Part shown: positions 56,653-64,000 of the stretch, piece after piece
Layout: each line of letters opens with the position of its first letter
Numbering within the stretch: the stretch's first letter is position 1
Assembly: GCA_900551445.1 (NCBI GenBank)
Contig: URWA01000014.1
Span: forward strand, 1 to 64,000
DNA: 64,000 nt
Source of the DNA: an uncultured Bacteroides sp.
Lineage (GTDB): Bacteria > Bacteroidota > Bacteroidia > Bacteroidales > Bacteroidaceae
Direction: 5' to 3'
The notes under the pieces: model-generated
What the model was told of the DNA's origin: nothing
The model's database searches: none
Seen by the model: the letters and a program-made list of their open reading frames with translations, nothing else
Translations under genes and position numbers: made by a program

Positions 56653-57471
56653 ATGGCAGCGCAAGAAAATCAAGAATCTACAGCCGAAAAGTTTGAATTG
56701 CCTTCCGACGGAAGAATGGTGCTCCGTACCGAGAATCTGGTAAAGAAATACGGAAAGCGAACGGTGGTAAGCCATGTTTCCATCAACGTGAAACAAGGCG
56801 AGATTGTGGGATTGCTTGGACCCAACGGAGCCGGAAAGACCACCTCCTTTTATATGACCACGGGACTGATTGTCCCTAACGAAGGGCATATCTACCTGAA
56901 CGACAAGGACATCACCTCCTATCCTGTATATAAACGGGCGCAAAATGGAATCGGCTACCTGGCACAGGAAGCTTCCGTATTCCGCAAGATGAGCGTGGAA
57001 GACAACATTGCCTCCGTACTGGAGCTGACCAACAAATCGCCCGAATACCAGAAAGAGAAGCTGGAAAGTCTGATTACCGAATTCCGGCTTCAGAAGGTTC
57101 GCAAAAACTTGGGCGACCAGCTTTCCGGTGGTGAACGCCGCCGTACGGAAATCGCACGCTGTCTGGCCATCGACCCGAAATTCATCATGCTCGACGAACC
57201 GTTTGCCGGAGTCGACCCGATTGCGGTAGAGGATATCCAGCATATTGTCTGGAAACTGAAAGACAAGAACATCGGCATCCTGATTACCGACCACAACGTA
57301 CAGGAAACACTGAGTATTACCGACCGGGCTTATCTGCTGTTTGAAGGAAAAATTCTGTTCCAGGGCACACCGGAAGAACTGGCCGAGAACAAGATTGTCC
57401 GCGAGAAATACTTGAGCAACAGTTTCGTACTGCGAAGAAAAGATTTCCAGCTGAAAGAAATCAGAGAATAA
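56653..57471 (+). CDS. lptB: LPS export ABC transporter ATP-binding protein LptB
   Basis: This 272-residue ABC ATPase powers extraction of lipopolysaccharide from the inner membrane through LptFG. Walker [15 protein letters not shown], signature [16 protein letters not shown] and Walker [17 protein letters not shown] with the following [22 protein letters not shown]-loop are all typical of LptB. The N-terminal extension of about 25 residues ([20 protein letters not shown]) is longer than in E. coli. The large minus-strand frame over the same bases (56617-57477) is a shadow. Confidence 0.94.
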   Translation: MAAQENQESTAEKFELPSDGRMVLRTENLVKKYGKRTVVSHVSINVKQGEIVGLLGPNGAGKTTSFYMTTGLIVPNEGHIYLNDKDITSYPVYKRAQNGIGYLAQEASVFRKMSVEDNIASVLELTNKSPEYQKEKLESLITEFRLQKVRKNLGDQLSGGERRRTEIARCLAIDPKFIMLDEPFAGVDPIAVEDIQHIVWKLKDKNIGILITDHNVQETLSITDRAYLLFEGKILFQGTPEELAENKIVREKYLSNSFVLRRKDFQLKEIRE

Positions 57472-57518
57472 GGACAAATGCTATTACCGTAAGGATATTC
57501 CTGTCCTTCCAAAAAGAG

Positions 57519-57556
57519 ATACCCCCGCCACCAATTTCCGTGACAGGGGTATTTTC
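57519..57556. terminator. Bidirectional terminator between lptB and susE
   Basis: ATACCCCCGCCAC (57519-57531) pairs with GTGACAGGGGTAT (57540-57552) with two mismatches and an 8-nt loop, then TTTTC. It separates the two convergent units. Confidence 0.7.
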
Positions 57557-57574
57557 ATATCAAGATATTCAGTC

Positions 57575-58738
57575 CTAGTCGAGGGATCCGGTTCCCTCCG
57601 TAAAGTTCAACGAAATCTTTTGTCCCGGATTGGCAGTCAGGGAGTATTCCGCTCCCAAATCCGTCCATCCGTTATTCACAGCATTGTTTTCACGATAGAA
57701 TATGGTGGCACCGTCCTTCAGTGTAAATTCAAGCCGCCACCAGTCTGTATCTGCCTTGATACACATGCGAACTTCACCCGTTGCGGTCAAAGAAGGGGAA
57801 ACAAAGCTGCCATCCTTATCTTCCGGTACAGAGAACATATAGGCATCGTTATAGTTCCAGTCACCCACTGTATTGCCCAACACATACACATTCGGCTTGT
57901 AAAAATTCAAGGTGTACTGATAATCCTCTCCATTCACTTCCGCCACCAGATACACAATGTACCAGCCTCCTTTACTTACCTTGATATTATCGCCGCTGTC
58001 AGACAGTCCGGCTCCGGCATTATCCTTAAACTGCCGAATCTTGGAATAACCATTCCAATCCTGTTCAAACTTGCCGAACTTGAACTCTGCGCCCGCATCA
58101 AAATAAACCATGCTCCAGAATTCGCCAGCCAATCCGTTCACGCTCACCATCGGTTTCCACGTTGCCCAAGCTGTTCCGATACTAGAACCTACCAGATACA
58201 TTTCCTCGGGAGGCGCTATCGTAGAGACCACTTCTCCCAGTTTCACTTGGCTGACTTTAACCACATTCGATACCGAACTGCCCAGTTCACTGCCGGTAAT
58301 AAATGCTGTAAGCCGGAAATATACCGGAGTCACCGTACCGATATACGCATCTGCTTCCGGATTGGCCTGTTTCCACAAATCCACTACAGCCGTATTCAAT
58401 TCCGCAGGCTTCAAAGCAATGGAAGTGGAAGTATAAGTTGTCGACAGAGTCTTGTAATTCGCCTCGGTTCCTTCTGAGCCATCCATAAAAGATTCATTCA
58501 GTGAAACCTGTACACTGTAAGTCGTAGCCGCTGTAAAGCCATAGGCAGGCTGCACACAATTCAAGACAATCGTATCCTGACCCGCTCCTAAATCATACAC
58601 ATTGTCCTCCGGAGTCTCCAATACAAAAGTCTCTGCTTCATGTAATGTCGGATTGTCGTCGCGGTCTGTATTACAAGCCGTCAATAACGGGAGTCCGCAT
58701 CCGACTAACAACAAAATGGGAAATAATATCTTTTTCAT
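57575..58738 (-). CDS. susE: SusE-type starch-binding outer-membrane lipoprotein
   Basis: This 387-residue surface lipoprotein (from ATG 58738, lipobox LTAC, Cys22) binds starch at the cell surface. It has an N-terminal immunoglobulin-like SusE domain (ETFVLETPEDNVYDLGAGQDTIVLNCVQPAYGFTAATTYSVQVSL) followed by two carbohydrate-binding modules with aromatic residues (YLVGSSIGTAWATWKPMV and YVLGNTVGDWNYNDAYMF). It is the last gene of the susB-C-D-E cluster here; a terminator follows, and no susF or susG is present downstream. The ATG at 58771 would overlap susD and precede the signal peptide. Confidence 0.9.
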   Translation of the reverse strand: MKKILFPILLLVGCGLPLLTACNTDRDDNPTLHEAETFVLETPEDNVYDLGAGQDTIVLNCVQPAYGFTAATTYSVQVSLNESFMDGSEGTEANYKTLSTTYTSTSIALKPAELNTAVVDLWKQANPEADAYIGTVTPVYFRLTAFITGSELGSSVSNVVKVSQVKLGEVVSTIAPPEEMYLVGSSIGTAWATWKPMVSVNGLAGEFWSMVYFDAGAEFKFGKFEQDWNGYSKIRQFKDNAGAGLSDSGDNIKVSKGGWYIVYLVAEVNGEDYQYTLNFYKPNVYVLGNTVGDWNYNDAYMFSVPEDKDGSFVSPSLTATGEVRMCIKADTDWWRLEFTLKDGATIFYRENNAVNNGWTDLGAEYSLTANPGQKISLNFTEGTGSLD

Positions 58739-58757
58739 GTTACTTGCTTCTAATAGA

Positions 58758-60425
58758 TTAATAACCTTCATTCTGGTGCATGTTCGTATTGTTGTTCAAG
58801 TCTGTAGCAGGAATCGGATAGACATTGTAAATGTCACTGACCGACTTGCCTTCTTTCACGCCCCCTTTCCAGTCCCACAAATACTTGTCGGTGGTAAAGC
58901 AGTCGAAACGCACCAAGTCACTGCGGCGACGGCCTTCCAGATAGAATTCACGCGACCATTCATCCAACAAATACATCTCGGTAATCTCGTTCAAGGCAGG
59001 CTGCTTGACACACCCGCGTTTCGCACGCACAGTCTTGATATCTTCCCATGCCAGACTCTTTTGGTTCAAGCGATAGTTTGCTTCCGCACGGGTCAGATAC
59101 GCTTCTGCCAATCGGAACAACGGGATATCCGTATCCGGATATTCGGTATGGCTGGTAGAAGCTCCATCCGAACGGATGTTCTGCCATTTCACAACAGACA
59201 ATCCACTCTGAAAACCGGTGATGGATTTCGGGTCCATTGTCCTGCGTCCGCCACCTGCACCCGAATAGAACATGGCACGGTCATCACCCGCTGCCTGAAT
59301 CATATCCTGTGTCCGCACGCCATACTGTGCATCCCAAGCATCAATGGCCTCATCGTTGGCAAAATCGCTCTGTCCGGGTACTTCCACATCTTCCGGAATC
59401 ATTGGCACTTCGCCTTCCTTAAAGAATTTATATACCAATGCATTACGGGCAATCAGACACGACCACCCGTTCGTGGTACCCATGTGCGGCATTCCACCCG
59501 TACGCGTGCCACAAATCAAATAAGTGGAACCGCCATAGTTTCGGGTCTTCATACCGTCCTGACGAATGGGAAGAATGATTTCCTTCATGGCCTTTTCATT
59601 CTGGTCGTTGTCGGCCATAAACATCAGTTTATAGTCATCGCACAATTCATAATATCCGCTATTGATCACTTTATCCGCATACGTCTTGGCATCTTCATAA
59701 TCTGCCGTACCGGTGTACACCTCTGCATTCAAGTAAACACGGGCCCTCAACAGCCAGTTGGCTGCTTTGTCTGCGCGTCCGAAAGGAGCCTGCCCCGGTT
59801 CATACATGTCCGCTTCACATTCATCCAATTCTTTCTGGATATAGTCATACAAGTCCTTTCCTGTTATCTCTACCGGCAGTTCATTGTCAAAATGTTCCTT
59901 GAAAGGTGCCTTTCCAAACAAGTCCAGAAAATAAGAATAGTGCAAGGCACGCAAGAAACGTACCTCCGCACGCTGGCGAAGGGATTCTTCATCCGTTTTA
60001 TCGGCAATCTGGTCCAAAAAGAAATTCATCTGAGTGATGTCATAGCCCAAACGCACATACACCCATTCCGTCCGCTGGCTGGAGGAATTCCACGCAATGC
60101 TGGTAAACTGAGGAATATCCACGTTGTCCTGCCATACCCATACACATTCGTCCGTAGGCAGTTCCTGGCAATTAAAGATGGTACGATAGAATCCGGACTC
60201 CCCTTCATCCTGTCCATCCAGGTCGGGAGTACCCGCCAGCCCTTTCTGTCCTGTCAGCCCCAGCAAGGCATACTGCTTGACAAAAGCTCCCTCCTGATCA
60301 AAGCTGGAAGAGCTTTGGGGGTCAATGGAGCTGATGTCCAAGTCATTGATGCACGATACATTTCCCAATGAAACGGCCACTGTCAATGCCGCTGAAAATA
60401 TATGTTTCAAATAGCTAGTTTTCAT
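58758..60425 (-). CDS. susD: SusD starch-binding outer-membrane lipoprotein
   Basis: This surface lipoprotein (555 residues from ATG 60425, lipobox NVSC, Cys25) is the starch-binding lid over SusC. It closely resembles B. thetaiotaomicron SusD: CINDLDISSIDPQ, PDLDGQDEGESGFYRT, LPTDECVWVWQDN (the two tryptophans and asparagine of the starch site), QRTEWVYVRLGYDIT, APFGRADKAANWLLRAR and GTTNGWSC (third aromatic platform). The longer ATG at 60443 precedes an awkward n-region. It lies 21 bp after susC and 19 bp before susE. Confidence 0.95.
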   Translation of the reverse strand: MKTSYLKHIFSAALTVAVSLGNVSCINDLDISSIDPQSSSSFDQEGAFVKQYALLGLTGQKGLAGTPDLDGQDEGESGFYRTIFNCQELPTDECVWVWQDNVDIPQFTSIAWNSSSQRTEWVYVRLGYDITQMNFFLDQIADKTDEESLRQRAEVRFLRALHYSYFLDLFGKAPFKEHFDNELPVEITGKDLYDYIQKELDECEADMYEPGQAPFGRADKAANWLLRARVYLNAEVYTGTADYEDAKTYADKVINSGYYELCDDYKLMFMADNDQNEKAMKEIILPIRQDGMKTRNYGGSTYLICGTRTGGMPHMGTTNGWSCLIARNALVYKFFKEGEVPMIPEDVEVPGQSDFANDEAIDAWDAQYGVRTQDMIQAAGDDRAMFYSGAGGGRRTMDPKSITGFQSGLSVVKWQNIRSDGASTSHTEYPDTDIPLFRLAEAYLTRAEANYRLNQKSLAWEDIKTVRAKRGCVKQPALNEITEMYLLDEWSREFYLEGRRRSDLVRFDCFTTDKYLWDWKGGVKEGKSVSDIYNVYPIPATDLNNNTNMHQNEGY

Positions 60426-60446
60426 ACGTCTTAATGTTTTCATAAA

Positions 60447-63400
60447 TTAGAATTGTAAATTAACTCCCAACAGGAACGTGAATGCACGCGGATAAGGATT
60501 AGAATCAATGCCACTCTGCACTTCCGGATCCAACCCTTTGTACTTGGTAATAATAAACGGATTCTGAGCCGTTGCATACACACGTCCGCCAATGCCTTTA
60601 TAGGCCGAGGTCTTGAACAGGTTCTTAAACGAATATCCCAGTGTAATGTTGTCACAACGCAGGAAAGAGGCATTCCGCACAAAATAATCACTCATGTAAT
60701 AATCTCCTTTTCCTGTAAAGCCCAGCGCAATGGCTTCGGGGGTAGTATTCGAGTATGCCGTATTGGAGAACAATCCCGAACTGCTCACGTTCGCTTTTCC
60801 TGCCAGGAAGTCGTAATACACATAGTTATTCAGGCTGCTGCGCAAAGAAAAACTGAAATCCCAGTCTTTATAAGTCATCTTCGAAGTAAGTCCCATCATG
60901 AAATCGGCTGCCGGTTTCTTGTAGATATACTTATCAGAGCTGTTGATGATGCCATCCCCATTGCGGTCGACAAACATATTCTCAATCGGATTACCGTTTT
61001 CATCATATACCTGCTGGTACACATAGAAAGAGTTAGCCGCATAACCCACCTTGTTGACCTGCACCTTCGTATTGTTACCACGGGAAATACTGTTACCTGT
61101 TTCTACGTAATAATCTGCATCATCCCCACCGGTCAGTTTGGTAATCTCATTATGGTTCCAGGTAAAGTTATAGGTCACGTCCCACATAAAGTCTTTCGTA
61201 ACTACCGGTTTCACGTTGAAGGCAAATTCCACACCGTAATTTTTCAGCGAACCGATATTCTGCAACATTTGTGCATTGAAGTTCGTACCCACCGGAATCT
61301 TCACACTGTTCAGCAGGTCGTTTGTTTCACGGTAATAACCGTCCACATTACCACTGATACGTCCGTTGAGGAATCCGAAATCCAATCCGGCATTATAGGT
61401 CGTGGTCTGCTCCCACTTCAAGTTCGTATTGAAAGCATTGGCACGCGAAGTATGATAATATGTATCTCCAAACGGATACTGTGCATAATCGTCACTCACC
61501 ACATACAGCGGCATGTAGGCAAAATCCGAACTTACATCCTGCTGTCCGGTGATACCCCATCCCAACCGAAGCTTCAGGTCAGACAGGAAATTGACGTCTT
61601 TCAAGAAGTTTTCTTCCTTCATCTTCCAAGCCAGAGCCAGAGAGGGGAAAGTACCCCAGCGGTTTCCGTCAGCAAAACGAGAAGAACCATCCCAGCGCAT
61701 GGTGAAGGTAAACAGATAACGGTCTAACAACGTATAGTTCAAACGTCCGAAATAAGAAACCAAGGTATTACGGGTAGCATACGCGGTCTGTTCCTTCAAC
61801 ACGGCATCATGAATCTCTCCGGTATAAGGGTCCACTCCATTCCCGATGGTAAACCCATTCCGATGGAAATGCTGTTCCTCCCCACCGGCCATGATGTCAA
61901 GGGTATGTGCACCCAATGTCTTGATATATTGCGCATATACGTTATACGACAAATTGTATTTGTATTCAGTCACAGCCGAAGTATTCCCATAATAGTTGTA
62001 AGAGAATGAATAGGGTGAATAAATGGTAGTCTGCGTACCATCTGCATATTCACCACCCAAACTGGCATGCAAATGCAGGTCGGGCAAGAAATGGCATTTA
62101 TAATCCACTTCCACATTCCCTACGAAATCGTTGCTGTTGGCACTGTCGTCTTTCTGTTCCAAGGCTGCCACCGGATTCTGCGGCGTATTCTTATTTGCCG
62201 TATACCGCCAGTCTGGATCCGAAAAATCAGAAGTAGACTGTGCATTCTGATAATAACCTCCAAACACGTCATACATGCTGTCACCGCCATATACCGGACG
62301 AGTAGGATCCATGGAAAGTGCACCTCCAATAGCGGCTCCGGCATCTGCATACCGGTTCTTTCCATTCATGTATTTGGCCGTTACATTCACCTTCAAATGG
62401 TCGTCGAAGAAAGAAGGAGCCAGATTAACCGATGCGGTAAAACGCTGGAAATTGGACGTCTTCAGAATACCATTGTTATAACTGTATCCCAATGAAACAC
62501 GATATGGAAGATTCTTCAGTCCTCCGTTGATAGACACATGATGGTCGGTACTGATGGCCGGACGGAAGATTTCATCTTGCCAGTCGGTATTGGCCGTACC
62601 CAGCGATGCCGGCAACTCATCGCCAAAAATCTGCTGGGCGTATGCCCGGTATTCGTCTCCATTCAGTACATCGTATTTCTTCTGAATGGTGGATACGGAA
62701 ACCGAACCGTTGTAGCTGACTTTCGGAGCCTGACCGTTCTTTCCTTTTTTCGTAGTGATAATGATGACACCATTGGAAGCACGGGAACCATAAATGGCTG
62801 TAGCCGAAGCATCTTTCAACACCGTAAACGTTTCAATATCTTCCGGGTTCACCATGGAGAGACCGTTCGACATACCCTTGACACCGCTGTTATCGATGGC
62901 CAGTCCGTCAATCACAATCAGTGGATCGTTGCTGGCATTCAGGGAAGAACCTCCACGGATACGAATCTGCGCACCTCCACCCGGAGTTCCGTCATTGGAA
63001 ATCACACTCACACCGGCTACCTTTCCGGTCAACATATCCTGCGCATTGGTGGTAATACCCTTACTCAGTTCATCCGGCTTGATGGCTGTTACTGACCCGG
63101 TGGCGTCATTTTTCTTCACCGAACCATAACCGATGACCACCACATCATCCAACACTTCCGTATCATCCTGAAGCGTCACATTCATGGTAGCCGCTGCAGG
63201 AAGTTCCTGCGTCTTATATCCGATAAAGGAAATGACAATCACATCCCCTTTCCTGGCTTCCAGTGTAAAATTACCATCCAAATCCGTAATCGTACCCACG
63301 GTAGTTCCCTTCACCAGCACATTGGCTCCGATGACTCCCATACCGGCATTGTCTTTGACTACTCCTTTCACGATAAGGCCTTGTGCAAAAGCCTGTACGG

Positions 63401-63464
63401 AAAGTAAAATTCCGACTATCCATACAGACAGGAATTTACTCGCATTGTTCAATTTTATTTCCAT
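60447..63464 (-). CDS. susC: SusC starch-specific TonB-dependent outer-membrane importer
   Basis: This 1005-residue transporter imports malto-oligosaccharides through the outer membrane using TonB. It has a cleavable signal peptide (FLSVWIVGILLSVQAFAQ), the carboxypeptidase-like domain (VKGVVKDNAGMGVIGANVLVKGTT), the TonB box region DDVVVIGYGSVKK, a plug with NPEDIETFTVLKDASATAIYGSRASNGVIIITTKKG and a barrel ending LLGVNLQF. It is intact. Unlike the two silent cassettes it lacks the 15-bp palindrome at the equivalent place (VIVISFIGYKTQEL). Order susB-susC-susD-susE matches the known B. thetaiotaomicron sus order. Confidence 0.94.
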   Translation of the reverse strand: MEIKLNNASKFLSVWIVGILLSVQAFAQGLIVKGVVKDNAGMGVIGANVLVKGTTVGTITDLDGNFTLEARKGDVIVISFIGYKTQELPAAATMNVTLQDDTEVLDDVVVIGYGSVKKNDATGSVTAIKPDELSKGITTNAQDMLTGKVAGVSVISNDGTPGGGAQIRIRGGSSLNASNDPLIVIDGLAIDNSGVKGMSNGLSMVNPEDIETFTVLKDASATAIYGSRASNGVIIITTKKGKNGQAPKVSYNGSVSVSTIQKKYDVLNGDEYRAYAQQIFGDELPASLGTANTDWQDEIFRPAISTDHHVSINGGLKNLPYRVSLGYSYNNGILKTSNFQRFTASVNLAPSFFDDHLKVNVTAKYMNGKNRYADAGAAIGGALSMDPTRPVYGGDSMYDVFGGYYQNAQSTSDFSDPDWRYTANKNTPQNPVAALEQKDDSANSNDFVGNVEVDYKCHFLPDLHLHASLGGEYADGTQTTIYSPYSFSYNYYGNTSAVTEYKYNLSYNVYAQYIKTLGAHTLDIMAGGEEQHFHRNGFTIGNGVDPYTGEIHDAVLKEQTAYATRNTLVSYFGRLNYTLLDRYLFTFTMRWDGSSRFADGNRWGTFPSLALAWKMKEENFLKDVNFLSDLKLRLGWGITGQQDVSSDFAYMPLYVVSDDYAQYPFGDTYYHTSRANAFNTNLKWEQTTTYNAGLDFGFLNGRISGNVDGYYRETNDLLNSVKIPVGTNFNAQMLQNIGSLKNYGVEFAFNVKPVVTKDFMWDVTYNFTWNHNEITKLTGGDDADYYVETGNSISRGNNTKVQVNKVGYAANSFYVYQQVYDENGNPIENMFVDRNGDGIINSSDKYIYKKPAADFMMGLTSKMTYKDWDFSFSLRSSLNNYVYYDFLAGKANVSSSGLFSNTAYSNTTPEAIALGFTGKGDYYMSDYFVRNASFLRCDNITLGYSFKNLFKTSAYKGIGGRVYATAQNPFIITKYKGLDPEVQSGIDSNPYPRAFTFLLGVNLQF

Positions 63465-63540
63465 ATTATTAAATTAAAGTGTTACCTAAATTCGGGGTTC
63501 AAATACCTATTGAAAACCACAATCTTTTCCTTATTGTTTC

Positions 63541-64000
<460 letters not shown>

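Noticed and set aside
56617..57477. 286-residue minus-strand frame over lptB
   Set aside because: The plus strand has all ABC ATPase motifs of LptB and a promoter box; the minus frame has none.
58602..60371. 589-residue plus-strand frame opposite susD
   Set aside because: Antisense shadow of a well-conserved susD; composition is unlike a folded protein.

Overview
This 64 kb window comes from a Bacteroidaceae genome (Bacteroides or Phocaeicola). The support is three SusC/SusD-type outer-membrane systems plus the true starch-utilisation genes susB-susC-susD-susE, a NADH-dehydrogenase-like operon with fused nuoCD and no nuoEFG, a lipidated TamL next to TamB, and many copies of the Bacteroidetes promoter -7 box (TAnnTTTG). 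No tRNA, rRNA, insertion sequence, phage gene or CRISPR array was seen.

Layout. 1-10.95 kb: an AT-rich accessory block with two promoterless SusC/SusD cassettes. Both susC genes lack signal peptide, start region and most of the N-terminal domain. Both begin at the same 15-bp near-palindrome (AGTTCC-GCG-GGAACT) inside a 65-bp repeat that is 62/65 identical. This is the architecture of silent cassettes of a SusC/SusD shufflon whose expressed copy and recombinase lie outside the window. A gene for an AAA-ATPase/PD-(D/E)XK protein sits between the cassettes. 11-19 kb: a sugar-nucleotidyltransferase gene, then tamB-tamL. 19-29.6 kb: an optional small membrane ORF and nuoA-B-CD-H-I-J-K-L-M-N, closed by a strong terminator. 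29.8-34.7 kb: a SusC/SusD pair whose susC carries a one-base frameshift. 34.9-40.1 kb (minus strand): a TolC/HlyD/MFS efflux operon followed by an AraC-type regulator. 40.3-56.5 kb (minus strand): housekeeping and envelope genes: mutL, a small membrane protein, an OstA-like protein, two PpiC/SurA-type chaperones, guaB, recQ, clpX, clpP, tig, mlaF and mlaE. 56.6-57.5 kb (plus strand): lptB. 57.6-64 kb (minus strand): the starch genes susE, susD, susC and the 3' end of susB, which runs off the right edge.

The most unusual structure is not a gene. Two non-coding arrays (about 82-170 and 34755-34880) consist of short imperfect palindromes with a 4-bp variable centre, repeated at exactly 22 bp. 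The two arrays use different arm sequences (GAAAC/GTTTC versus AAACGC/GCGTTT) but share period and design, and both lie beside SusC/SusD loci. I do not recognise them as a named repeat family.

Working together: much of the window concerns the outer membrane. It covers glycan import (SusC/D pairs, sus), envelope assembly (TamB/TamL, SurA-like chaperones, OstA-like protein, LptB), lipid transport (MlaEF) and export (TolC efflux). The Nuo operon supplies membrane energy.
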